Source of the DNA: JAPPLB01 sp965218555
GTDB lineage: Bacteria; Acidobacteriota; Terriglobia; Bryobacterales; UBA6623
DNA: 64,000 bases
Reading direction: 5' to 3'
NCBI GenBank assembly: GCA_965218555.1
Contig: OZ244625.1
Coordinates: forward strand, 1,054,001-1,118,000
The notes under the pieces were generated by a model. The model made no database searches. It was given only the letters and a program-made list of their open reading frames with translations, and was not told the DNA's origin. Positions 9,598-17,832 of this stretch are shown here, one piece after another (within the stretch, counting starts at the first letter, position 1; every line of letters begins with the position of its first letter). Both the position numbers and the translations under genes were made by a program.

Positions 9598-10983
9598 CTA
9601 AGACAAGATGTCGGTGGCGACCTTGCCGTGGACGTCGGTGAGCCGGAAGTCGCGGCCCGCGTAGTGGTAGGTGAGCTTCGTATGGTCGAGGCCCAGTTGG
9701 TGGAGAATGGTGGCGTGAAGGTCGTGGAGATGGATGCGGCCTTCAACCGCGGAGCCCAAAATGTCGCAGGCCCCATACTGTAGACCGCCCTTGACGCCAC
9801 CTCCCGCCATCCACATGGTGTAGCCGCGGTGGTTGTGGCGGCGTCCGTCAGCCTTGTCGTTCTGTTCGTACGACGACCGGCCGAACTCACCTCCCCAAAC
9901 AAGCAACGTATCGTCGAGAAGGCCTCTCTGCTTCAAATCGGTGATGAGCGCCGCAATCGGCCGATCGACAGCGGTTGCATTCTTTCGCAGGCGTTCGCGG
10001 AGCTTAGCGTGCTGATCCCAGCCTCGGTGGCCGATCGCGATGAAGCGGACACCTGCCTCCGCCATCCGGCGCGCCAGCAGACACTGTGTCCCATACTCCC
10101 TCGTCGCATCTTCGTTCAGGCCATACATCTGCTTGGTTTTCTCGGACTCGCGCGCTACGTCCATGACTTGCGGCACGAAATTCTGCATGCGGAAGGCAAG
10201 CTCATACGATTGGATGATGCCCTCCAACTGCTGGTCGACCTCGGCGCGCTCGAGCATATTGCGGTTCATGGCCTGAATGAAATCAATCTGCTGGCGTTGC
10301 GCCTGTGATGAGCCGCGAGCGTTTCGGATGTTTTCGATCGGGTCCTGACCTTGCTTGATGTTGATTCGTGTCCCTTGATAGGTAGCCGGAAGGAATGCGG
10401 AGCCGTAGATCTGCGCACCGCCGAATACCGGCGGGTTGATCGTGACGAAGCCGGGCAAGTCCTGATTTTCCGTCCCCAGGCCGTAGAGCACCCAAGCCCC
10501 GATGGAAGGCCGCACGAAGGTGATGCTGCCGGTGTGCGCGAAGACCGTGGCCTGCGGATGGGCCGGGGTGTCGGTGTGCATGCCGTTGAGCAAGCACAGA
10601 TCGTCGGCATGCTTCGCCAATTCGGGAAAGATCTCGGAAATATAGATCCCGCTTTGACCATGCCGCCGGAACTTGAATGCGGCGGGCAGGATCTTGCCGC
10701 TGGTGTGAATACCGTTCATTTCGGCGCCGACTTCCTGACCGGCAGCCTTGTCGAGCTCGGGGTTGTATTCGAACGTGTCATGCTGGCTGGGCCCGCCCTG
10801 CATGAACATGAAGATGACGCGCTTCGCCTTGGGTTCGAAGTGGGGCTTCTTCGGCAGGAGAGGGTTCCGGAAACCGTTTCCGAGCGCGGCCCGTTCACTC
10901 GCCAAGCCCGCCCAGGCGAGGTAGCCGAATCCACAGGCGGCGTTCTTCAAGAGGGAGCGGCGTGTGCAGCTTGGGTCCGTCAT
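9598..10983 (-). CDS. Tat-exported DUF1501 protein
   Basis: A 461-residue DUF1501 protein, second of three in the window. The start is ATG 10983 (MTDPSCTRRSLLKNAACGFG), which gives a clean twin-arginine signal. Family landmarks include FMFMQGGPSQHDTFEYNP, RHGQSGIYISEIFPELA, FIAIGHRGWDQHAK, LLVWGGEFGRSSYEQ and HNHRGYTMWMAGGG. It lies downstream of the DUF1553 gene on the same strand, 141 bases after its stop (gap 10984-11124). A 92-bp repeated element (11003-11094) sits in that gap, so here, unlike module A, the two genes are not tightly coupled. A frame extending upstream to 11028 runs into the repeat and is not credible. Function within the phosphatase/sulfatase-like superfamily is unproven. 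Confidence 0.92.
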   Translation of the reverse strand: MTDPSCTRRSLLKNAACGFGYLAWAGLASERAALGNGFRNPLLPKKPHFEPKAKRVIFMFMQGGPSQHDTFEYNPELDKAAGQEVGAEMNGIHTSGKILPAAFKFRRHGQSGIYISEIFPELAKHADDLCLLNGMHTDTPAHPQATVFAHTGSITFVRPSIGAWVLYGLGTENQDLPGFVTINPPVFGGAQIYGSAFLPATYQGTRINIKQGQDPIENIRNARGSSQAQRQQIDFIQAMNRNMLERAEVDQQLEGIIQSYELAFRMQNFVPQVMDVARESEKTKQMYGLNEDATREYGTQCLLARRMAEAGVRFIAIGHRGWDQHAKLRERLRKNATAVDRPIAALITDLKQRGLLDDTLLVWGGEFGRSSYEQNDKADGRRHNHRGYTMWMAGGGVKGGLQYGACDILGSAVEGRIHLHDLHATILHQLGLDHTKLTYHYAGRDFRLTDVHGKVATDILS

Positions 10984-11002
10984 CGTCTGATCCTTGCTCC
11001 AG

Positions 11003-11094
11003 CTGACCTGAAACATCCTCCTGATCAAGCGGCGTTGACACCGGTTCGGATGTTTCCCGCTTGTATGATCCGCACACGGGCGGAGGAAAAACTA
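11003..11094 (+). repeat. 92-bp duplicated element with interleaved complementary arms, copy A
   Basis: It matches 20138-20229 over 92 bases with four substitutions and no indels. It contains GAAACATCC (11010-11018) pairing with GGATGTTTC (11048-11056), and CAAGCGG (11026-11032) pairing with CCGCTTG (11057-11063). The order is arm A, arm B, A', B', the topology of an H-type pseudoknot. All four differences between the copies fall outside the arms. It lies between two minus-strand genes. Confidence 0.85.
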
Positions 11095-11124
11095 TCCACC
11101 ACTACTCGGTCCTCGTACTGTTCC

Positions 11125-13551
11125 TCAGCCACGATAGCGGAACTCGGCGCTGCCGAACAATGCCTGATACAGCCGACCCCACGCCTGTTGCGCCGGTGAC
11201 GCTGAGGACTCGTTCTGTTTCAGCGTGTCGAAGGCGCTCCGAACAAAGGCAAGCGCCTTCTCCAACTCCTGCCGCGTCGGTTCCCTGGAAAGGACCTGTC
11301 GGTACGCCTGCTTCACACGGGCGCGGTCGTCCGCGGTCGAGGCCAAAAGCCGCTCGGAGGCGGCACTCGCCTGCCTTCGCACAAACGGGCTGTTCATGAA
11401 GAAGAGAGCCTGTGTCGCCACGGTCGTAACGTCGCGCACACCGTGTGTTTCACTTGCCTCGGGGAAGTCGAATGTCTCGAAGAACCGGCTGAGTTGAGTC
11501 CGAATGACGGGAACGTAGACGCTCCGATAGTTCTGCTCCACGTCCCAAGGCTCCAACTGCTTGTTCCCCGCCCGCACTTGACCGTTTCTTTTCCACCTCT
11601 GAACCGGCGATCCGCGCGGCGGCTCGAGCTTCAGCTCCCCGCTGACAAACAACATCGCGTCCCGAATGGCCTCGACTTCCAGCCGGCGCTGATTCATACG
11701 CCACAAGAACTTGTTGTCGGGATCGTTCTCAAAGTTCATTCGGTGAAACCCGGTCGAAAGCTGATAGGTGCGACTGAGCATGATTTCCCGAATGACGCTC
11801 TTCACCGACCAACCCTGGTCCATGAATTGGACCGCCAGGTAGTCCAGCAATTCCGGATGGGAGGGCTGTTCGCCCATCTTGCCGAAATTGTCGACGCTGG
11901 GGACCAGGCCGCGGCCGAACAGATGGTGCCAGATGCGGTTCACCATCACTCGCGCCGTAAGCGGGTTATCCCGCCGGACGAGCCATTGCGCCAGTTGCCG
12001 GCGGCCGCTCTCCCCATTGCCGATGTTCGGCCGGCCGGCAGCCTCCTGATCAAGCACCTGCAGGAATCCGCGCGGCACTTCTTCGCCGAGAGTGTGGGGA
12101 TCACCCCCGATGTTGATGCGGCAACGCTGAATAGCGTCGCTGTCTTCGACGCCCATCAGCACATTCCACGGCAACGGCAACTCATCGAGTTCCTTCGACA
12201 GGTCCCGAACCTTCTTCCGATCCTCAGCTTTCACTGCGTCTTTGATCTGCCGCCACAGCTCGGCCCGCCGTATCTCAGCCCAGCCAGCCCCCGATTCCGA
12301 GGAACCCGCTGCTCCCTCCAGCCGAAAGAGCTTGTCGACCCTGAAGTAGGCGGCGCCATACTTGGGACGCTGGCGCAGACCACCCTTGAGTTCGGTGCTG
12401 CGAAAGATCCCGGCCAGAGCGTAGTAGTCACGCGTCGGAATCGGATCGAACTTGTGGTCATGGCATCGGGCGCATCCGACGCTCAGCGCAAGGACGGAGC
12501 GCGAAGTGACATTGATCATCTCGTCGGCTACATCCATCGGATAGAGGACTCGGTCCGGCTCGTTGAGATCGTGGGCGCCCAGAGCGAGAAACCCTGTCGC
12601 TGTCACTTGCTCGCGCCGTTGCCAGATGGATTCGGAAGCGAGCAAATCGCCGGCGATTTGCTCGCTGACGAACCGATCGTAGGGTTTATCCCGGTTGAAA
12701 GCATCGATGACGTAATCGCGATACCGCCAAGCTACCGGAAAGGGGAAATTCAGCGTTCGGCCCATGGTTTCGCCGTAACGAGCGACATCGAGCCAATGAC
12801 GTCCCCACCGTTCGCCGAACCGGGGAGACTGCAGCAAACGGTCGACAACCTTCCGGAAGGCATTGTCATCCGGGTCATTGACAAAGGAGTCGATTTCCTT
12901 CGGCGTCGGAGGCATGCCGAGCAGGTCAAACGTAGCGCGGCGAAGAAGGGCGGGGCGGTCAGCGTCGGCGACGGCAGGAAGGCCGGCCTGCTCGCGCTTT
13001 GCGAGGAGGAAGTGATCCACCGCCCCGCGCGACCAGGAAAGATCGTTCACCGGAGGGAGTTTCGGCCGCTTGGGGGTCTGGAAAGCCCAGTACCGCCGTC
13101 CCTTCTTCAGGTCGATCTGAGATTCCTGCTCGGCGACCGCCTGTTCTCGCGGGTCCGGCGCTCCTCTCTCAATCCATTGCGTAAAGTCGGCGATCACCTG
13201 CTCGGACAGCTTGCCCGTCGGAGGCATCTTCAGGTCGGATTCATAACTCAGCGCCTGGAGCAGCAGGCTATCGTCGACACTGCCGGGTACGATTGCCTCT
13301 CCCCTCTGACCACCACGAAGGACACCGACTCGACTATCGAGCCTCAGCCCGCCCATAGCTGTGTTGGCCTCGGCGGAGTGGCAACTGTAGCAGTGGCGGG
13401 CCAATACCGGGCGGATCTTGTTTTCGAAGAATTGCAGGTCGTCCGGAGAAACCTTGTCAGCGCCTTCAGCCCACTGACCGAAGGCTGATGCGAAGGCAAG
13501 AAGGAGAAACGTCCTCAGTAGGGAATCGGGCCGTAGGTTTGAGCGACTCAT
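11125..13551 (-). CDS. Exported PSCyt1-DUF1549-DUF1553 protein
   Basis: An 808-residue protein with an N-terminal signal peptide (LLRTFLLLAFASAFG, cleavage near residue 30). PSCyt1 has CYSCH at residues 54-58 followed by GGLRLDSR. DUF1549 runs from about residue 180 to 390 and ends with CARCHDHKFDPIPTRDYY. DUF1553 runs from about 510, starting with ARVMVNRIWHHLFGRGL, to 770. There is no LamG insert, so this is the plain form of the family. Two CxxCH motifs suggest haem binding, unproven. An IS630-family element is inserted 55 bases upstream of its start codon, where the promoter would normally be, so its expression may be altered. Confidence 0.92.
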   Translation of the reverse strand: MSRSNLRPDSLLRTFLLLAFASAFGQWAEGADKVSPDDLQFFENKIRPVLARHCYSCHSAEANTAMGGLRLDSRVGVLRGGQRGEAIVPGSVDDSLLLQALSYESDLKMPPTGKLSEQVIADFTQWIERGAPDPREQAVAEQESQIDLKKGRRYWAFQTPKRPKLPPVNDLSWSRGAVDHFLLAKREQAGLPAVADADRPALLRRATFDLLGMPPTPKEIDSFVNDPDDNAFRKVVDRLLQSPRFGERWGRHWLDVARYGETMGRTLNFPFPVAWRYRDYVIDAFNRDKPYDRFVSEQIAGDLLASESIWQRREQVTATGFLALGAHDLNEPDRVLYPMDVADEMINVTSRSVLALSVGCARCHDHKFDPIPTRDYYALAGIFRSTELKGGLRQRPKYGAAYFRVDKLFRLEGAAGSSESGAGWAEIRRAELWRQIKDAVKAEDRKKVRDLSKELDELPLPWNVLMGVEDSDAIQRCRINIGGDPHTLGEEVPRGFLQVLDQEAAGRPNIGNGESGRRQLAQWLVRRDNPLTARVMVNRIWHHLFGRGLVPSVDNFGKMGEQPSHPELLDYLAVQFMDQGWSVKSVIREIMLSRTYQLSTGFHRMNFENDPDNKFLWRMNQRRLEVEAIRDAMLFVSGELKLEPPRGSPVQRWKRNGQVRAGNKQLEPWDVEQNYRSVYVPVIRTQLSRFFETFDFPEASETHGVRDVTTVATQALFFMNSPFVRRQASAASERLLASTADDRARVKQAYRQVLSREPTRQELEKALAFVRSAFDTLKQNESSASPAQQAWGRLYQALFGSAEFRYRG

Positions 13552-13605
13552 TCGCGTTCCCCGGTCGCGTTGAGATCACCCCGCGTGTAGAAGCAGTGGT
13601 GAAGC

Positions 13606-14758
13606 TAGTGTACCGTCCCGGAAATACATGATATATTAATGGGCAACTTTTGGTTTCTGGAGGTATGCCCATGCCACGCGGTCGCCCCGTTGCTCCCATC
13701 ACTCTCCGTGAAAGCGAGGAAACGGAACTGCGGAGCCTCGCCCGCTCCCGAACGCTGCCGCATAGTCTGGTGCGGAGGGCCCAGATTGTGCTCGCCTGCG
13801 CCGCAGGCGTTCCCGGCTCGACCGTAGCCCGGCGTCTCGGTGTCACCAATACGACCGTTGGCAAGTGGCGCAAGCGCTATCGTGAACAGGGAGTCTCCGG
13901 ACTCCACGATGAACTGCGTCCCGGACGCCCCCGCAGGCATGACGATGAACGTGTTGCCGAAGTCATCAACACGGCCCTCGGAACCGACCCCCCGGATGGT
14001 TCGCACTGGAGCGTGCGTTCGATGGCCCAACACACGGGAGTCTCGAAGAGTACTGTCCAGCGGTGGTTCGAGCTGTTCGGCGTGCAGCCGCATCGCCAGC
14101 GGCATTTCAAGATTTCCAACGACCCGTTCTTCGTCGAGAAAGTCCGCGACATCGTCGGTCTCTACCTCAACCCCCCGGACCACGCCGTGGTGCTCTCGGT
14201 CGATGAGAAGACCCAGGTCCAGGCTCTTCAGCGGACTCAGCCCCTCCTCCCGATGGGCCTTGGCTACCTCGAAGGCGTCACCCACGACTACCAACGTCAC
14301 GGTACGACCACTCTGTTCGCTGCTCTCGATGTTGCCACGGGGCAAGTCATCACACGCTGTAAACCGCGACACCGCCATCAGGAGTTCCTCGCTTTCCTGC
14401 GTCAGATCGACGGCAGTGTGCCGCGCAACCTCGACATCCATCTCATCGTCGATAACTATGCCACCCACAAACATCCCAAAGTTCGTGCCTGGCTCGCCCG
14501 GCGTCCTCGCTACCACCTTCATTTCACCCCAACCTATGCCTCCTGGCTCAACCAAGTCGAACGCTGGTTCGGCATCATTACCCAGAAGGCCATTCGCCGT
14601 GGTTCCTTCTCCAGCGTCAAGGCTCTCGTCCGTAACATTGAGCGCTTCGTCGAACACTACAACGCCAACACCAGCCCCTTCGTCTGGACCGCCACGGCCG
14701 AATCCATCCTCGCCAAGATCGAACGACTTTGTTTATATATTTCCGGGATAGTACACTA
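13606..14758 (+). mobile_element. IS630-family insertion sequence (complete)
   Basis: Bounded by inverted repeats GTGTACCGTCCCGGAAATA (left, from 13608) and, reading inward from 14756, GTGTACTATCCCGGAAATA (two mismatches in 19). TA flanks both ends (13606-13607 and 14757-14758), as expected for the IS630/Tc1-mariner superfamily, which duplicates a TA target. With outer bases C and G, the empty site was CTAG. The element between the TAs is 1,149 bp and holds one transposase gene. It sits immediately left of the 262-bp TIR element and upstream of the module B DUF1553 gene. Confidence 0.9.
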
Positions 14759-14759
14759 G
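13671..14759 (+). CDS. IS630-family transposase
   Basis: About 362 residues. The N-terminal half holds helix-turn-helix segments (GSTVARRLGVTNTTVGKWRK and HTGVSKSTVQRWFELFG). The catalytic half has the DDE triad in family context: Asp in VVLSVDEKTQVQ, Asp in IHLIVDNYATHKHP and Glu in SWLNQVERWFG. No frameshift or internal stop is visible, so it may be active. ATG 13671 is preferred because GGAGG at 13659-13663 is 7 bases upstream; ATG 13665 is too close to it. The stop codon TAG uses the duplicated target TA (14757-14758) plus the flanking G, so termination depends on the insertion site. Confidence 0.93.
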   Translation: MPRGRPVAPITLRESEETELRSLARSRTLPHSLVRRAQIVLACAAGVPGSTVARRLGVTNTTVGKWRKRYREQGVSGLHDELRPGRPRRHDDERVAEVINTALGTDPPDGSHWSVRSMAQHTGVSKSTVQRWFELFGVQPHRQRHFKISNDPFFVEKVRDIVGLYLNPPDHAVVLSVDEKTQVQALQRTQPLLPMGLGYLEGVTHDYQRHGTTTLFAALDVATGQVITRCKPRHRHQEFLAFLRQIDGSVPRNLDIHLIVDNYATHKHPKVRAWLARRPRYHLHFTPTYASWLNQVERWFGIITQKAIRRGSFSSVKALVRNIERFVEHYNANTSPFVWTATAESILAKIERLCLYISGIVH

Positions 14760-15019
14760 CAGCCCTTCGTAAAAGTCCCGTGGAAGGCGCGGCGGGCTCC
14801 TGCGTTCGCTCGGCGCGGAGTGAGGAGGATGGCGACCCGGCTGATCTCCTCCGACGAACGACAAAGCCGACGACCGCAAACGTCCGTCGCCCAAAGGGTT
14901 ACGCGCCGCTTCCGCTGGCTGCGCGGAGAGCGCGGCGCTGCGTTCCTGGAACGGCCAGACGTTACGCAATCGGGCCAGGGCGCGTAACGCCGCCTGCGTG
15001 ACTTTTACCACGGGCTGCT
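14758..15019. mobile_element. 262-bp MITE-like element with terminal inverted repeats
   Basis: The left end AGCAGCCCTTCGTAAAAGTC and the inverse of the right end AGCAGCCCGTGGTAAAAGTC match at all but two of the first 20 bases (three of 23). No transposase-sized frame lies inside; the core is GC-rich with short palindromic stretches. Its first base coincides with the last base of the IS630 target TA, so IS630 landed exactly at its left edge. No direct flanking duplication is visible. The following 15020-15253 shows no gene. Confidence 0.72.
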
Positions 15020-15253
15020 TGACGCTAACAGTATCTCACAGGGGTCATCAGTGGCCTACAAGAGCCGCTGCTCATCCGCAGACCCGGCGGGAAGACCCCG
15101 AATCCGAAGAGGGATCAGCATAGCGAATCGCCCCCCCGCTGGCAAGCAGCACGGCCCTCACCAATGCAGGCCGGCGGATCGATCAGGCAACCCCGAGAAG
15201 GGTGGACCTGATTCAGGCATAATGAACTTGGTCGATCGGTCCTCGGGCAGCCC

Positions 15254-17626
15254 ATGAATTCTTCTCCGTGCACGGCTTGGAAGCCGGTGGTCAGGCAGGC
15301 TGTTCTTGCCGCTGCGCTCCTGGCCGGTTCTTCAGCCCTCGCCGATGACTCCGCAGCGGATTTTCAACAAGACGTTCAGCCGGTTCTGGAGGCCTATTGC
15401 ATTCGCTGCCATGGCCCGGAGACACGAACCGCCGGCATCGACTTCCAGTCGATCGGTCCGGAAGGGGATGCCGCGCAGCGCCGCGATGTCTGGCTGCGCG
15501 TCATTCGCGTCCTTCGCGAGCGCGAAATGCCGCCCGCAGCGCCTTTCCCGAATGAGGCCGAGCGAATCGCCGTGGCCGCCTGGGCCGACGTAGCTCTGCG
15601 GAACATCGACTGGTCGAAGATCCGCAACCCCGGCCATACCGTCATCCCTCGCCTCAACCGTGCGGAGTACGAAAACACGATCCGTGACCTGACCGGCCTG
15701 GATCTTCGGCCCGCTCGCCGTTTTCCGGCCGACGGCGCCGGCAACTCCGGATTCGACAACGACCGGGCCGGCCTGTTCGCCTCGCCGCTGCTGATGGAGA
15801 AATATTTGGAGGCCGCCCATGAAGTTGTCGATGCCCTCATCGCGGTCCGCCGCCGAACGGAGCCGTTCAGCACTCACGTTGAAGTCGAGACGATGTACCG
15901 CACCGAAATGAATCATCCGGTGCTCGACTACGGTTTCGACCTCAACAACTTCCAGCAAACGATCTACCGCTATGTGCAGTTCCCCAGGAGCGGCTGGTAC
16001 ACGTTTCGGGTGCGGTGCTGGGGGCGCTCAGGCACGGAAGGCCGGATGCCCGGCATCACCATTCGCGTGGCGAACGACATCGTGGACCGCGATGTGGTCG
16101 TCGCGACAGAGAACGAGCCGCAAGTCTACACGCTGCGGGGCTGGATTCCCGCCGGCAATCACCGCCTCTCGCTGCACCGCTACATCGAGAAAACCGCCGT
16201 CACCAATGACAAGCAGCAAGAGCTTCTCGCGATTGTCCGCCTCAAGAGAATGGAAGCCGAAGCCAAAGGCGACAAGAAGCCCAAGATCAAGGAAACGCAG
16301 GTTGTTCTCTCTCTCGATTGGATCGAGATCGAAGAGGAAACCCCCGAGTTCACTGACGGTTCCCGTGTTTTCATCGCCCGGCCCGATGCCGGAACCTCAA
16401 AGCAAGAAGCCGCCGGCCGCATCCTCCAGCAGTTCGCCGCCCGCGCCTATCGCAGGCCGATTGATCGTAAAGAGTTGAAGTACCTGCTCAAGCTCTTCCA
16501 GCAGGCCGACCGGCAAGGTCTATCCTTCGATGAGGCCGTCGGACGATCGCTCAAGGCCGTCCTCGTTTCCCCGAACTTCCTCTTCCGGCTCGAAAAAGGC
16601 AGCGACACGGAACCGCGAATCGACGACTACGCTCTCGCTTCGCGACTCTCGTACTTTGTTTGGCTCTCCATGCCGGACGAAACTCTATTCGATCTGGCGA
16701 GGGAAGGGCGTCTCCGTGAGCCTGACGTCGCTCGGGACCAGATCCGCCGCATGATCCGTGACCCCAAGGCCGTCGCTTTTTCGAGCCGATTCATCAGCCA
16801 ATGGCTCGGTTCGATAGAACTTGGCCGGAGCGCGAAACCGGACACCGGCGTCTTCCCGGAGTACAGCGGTTCGCTGGAGCAGTCGATGAAGCGGGAAGTC
16901 GTCGAGTTCTTCCAACACCTGCTGCGAGAGGACGGCAGTCTGCTCCAACTCATCGACACCGACTACCTCACGGTGAACGAAGAACTGGCGGCACACTACG
17001 GAATCAGCGGAGTCACCGGGCGGGAATTCCGCAAGGTTCCCATACAAGACCGCAACCGCGGCGGTGTTATTGGCATGGCAGGTTTGTTGACGACGGCGTC
17101 TTTGCCGGTGCGGACAAGCCCGGTGCTGCGGGGGAAATGGGTGCTGAAGACGTTGTTGGGCAAGGAATTGCCGCCGCCCCCTCCCAACGCGGGCGACCTG
17201 CCCGAGCCGACCCCGGCAACAGAAGGACTCACCCTTCGGCAGCGCTTCGAGCAACACCGCGATTCCCCGCACTGCGCTACCTGCCATGATCGCATCGACC
17301 CGATCGGGTACGGACTGGAAAACTACGACGCCATTGGCCGCTGGCGCGTGACAGACGAGAACGACCGGCCCCTTGATACGGTTGGCGAACTACCCAATGG
17401 CGAGCACTTCAACGGCCCGGCCGAACTTAAGGATATCCTGCTGCGCCGCAAGGAAACCTTCGCCCGGACGGTGACCGAACGCATGCTTGCCTTTGCCTTG
17501 GGCCGGCCCCTGGCCTACTACGACGAACCTACCATCCGCGCGGTCACCGAGGCCGTCATCGAGTCGGATTATCGGCCCTCCGTGTTGATCGAACAGATTG
17601 CGCTGAGCTATCCTTTTCAATACTAG
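15254..17626 (+). CDS. Exported PSCyt1-DUF1587/1595/1592/1588/1585 protein
   Basis: A 790-residue protein with a signal peptide (VRQAVLAAALLAGSSALA, cleavage near residue 30). Domains in order: PSCyt1 with CIRCH at residues 49-53; DUF1587 (PSD3) beginning IPRLNRAEYENTIRDLTGLD near 132; a middle beta-rich region (about 215-370) that may bind carbohydrate; DUF1595 (PSD5) near 385-445; DUF1592 (PSD4) near 455-585; DUF1588 (PSCyt3) with CATCHDRIDPIGYGLENYD near 675; DUF1585 (PSD2) at the C terminus. This is the second architecture of planctomycete-type cytochrome proteins, usually paired with DUF1552, which follows here. The function is unproven; an extracytoplasmic redox or sugar role is inferred. 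Its stop codon is the first three bases of repeat copy 3. Confidence 0.92.
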   Translation: MNSSPCTAWKPVVRQAVLAAALLAGSSALADDSAADFQQDVQPVLEAYCIRCHGPETRTAGIDFQSIGPEGDAAQRRDVWLRVIRVLREREMPPAAPFPNEAERIAVAAWADVALRNIDWSKIRNPGHTVIPRLNRAEYENTIRDLTGLDLRPARRFPADGAGNSGFDNDRAGLFASPLLMEKYLEAAHEVVDALIAVRRRTEPFSTHVEVETMYRTEMNHPVLDYGFDLNNFQQTIYRYVQFPRSGWYTFRVRCWGRSGTEGRMPGITIRVANDIVDRDVVVATENEPQVYTLRGWIPAGNHRLSLHRYIEKTAVTNDKQQELLAIVRLKRMEAEAKGDKKPKIKETQVVLSLDWIEIEEETPEFTDGSRVFIARPDAGTSKQEAAGRILQQFAARAYRRPIDRKELKYLLKLFQQADRQGLSFDEAVGRSLKAVLVSPNFLFRLEKGSDTEPRIDDYALASRLSYFVWLSMPDETLFDLAREGRLREPDVARDQIRRMIRDPKAVAFSSRFISQWLGSIELGRSAKPDTGVFPEYSGSLEQSMKREVVEFFQHLLREDGSLLQLIDTDYLTVNEELAAHYGISGVTGREFRKVPIQDRNRGGVIGMAGLLTTASLPVRTSPVLRGKWVLKTLLGKELPPPPPNAGDLPEPTPATEGLTLRQRFEQHRDSPHCATCHDRIDPIGYGLENYDAIGRWRVTDENDRPLDTVGELPNGEHFNGPAELKDILLRRKETFARTVTERMLAFALGRPLAYYDEPTIRAVTEAVIESDYRPSVLIEQIALSYPFQY

Positions 17627-17805
17627 CCTGTATTTCTCACCACGTGGCGAGGTGAAGTGCGTGAGAGGGCCGTCAGGACGAGCCGCGAGCCGCTTGGCGC
17701 GCGCAGGTGTACTTGACCGTACATCGAGCACGGCAAGCAAGCGCAACGAAGTCATGGCGGTCTTATCGCGTGCTTCACCCGTCGGGCGGTGAGAAATGCA
17801 GGCTA
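17624..17805 (+). repeat. TIR-bounded dispersed repeat, copy 3
   Basis: About 182 bases. It begins TAGCCTGTATTTCTCACCAC and the inverse of its right end reads TAGCCTGCATTTCTCACC. Its first three bases are the TAG stop codon of the DUF1592 gene, so insertion exactly at, or creation of, that stop is suggested. It ends 27 bases before the DUF1552 start codon. It is the best-preserved copy of the family. Confidence 0.9.
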
Positions 17806-17832
17806 GGGCGGATCAGCCGCAGGGGCCTCCGA

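Noticed and set aside
11035..11069. TTGACA and TATGAT inside the 92-bp repeat, as a promoter
   Set aside because: The spacer is 23 bases, well outside the usual 15-19. The same sequence is better explained by the structured arms.
11443..13488. Long open frame (681 codons) antisense to the module B DUF1553 gene
   Set aside because: Its translation is low in recognisable motifs, while the opposite strand has full domain and CxxCH signatures. It is a GC-rich shadow frame.
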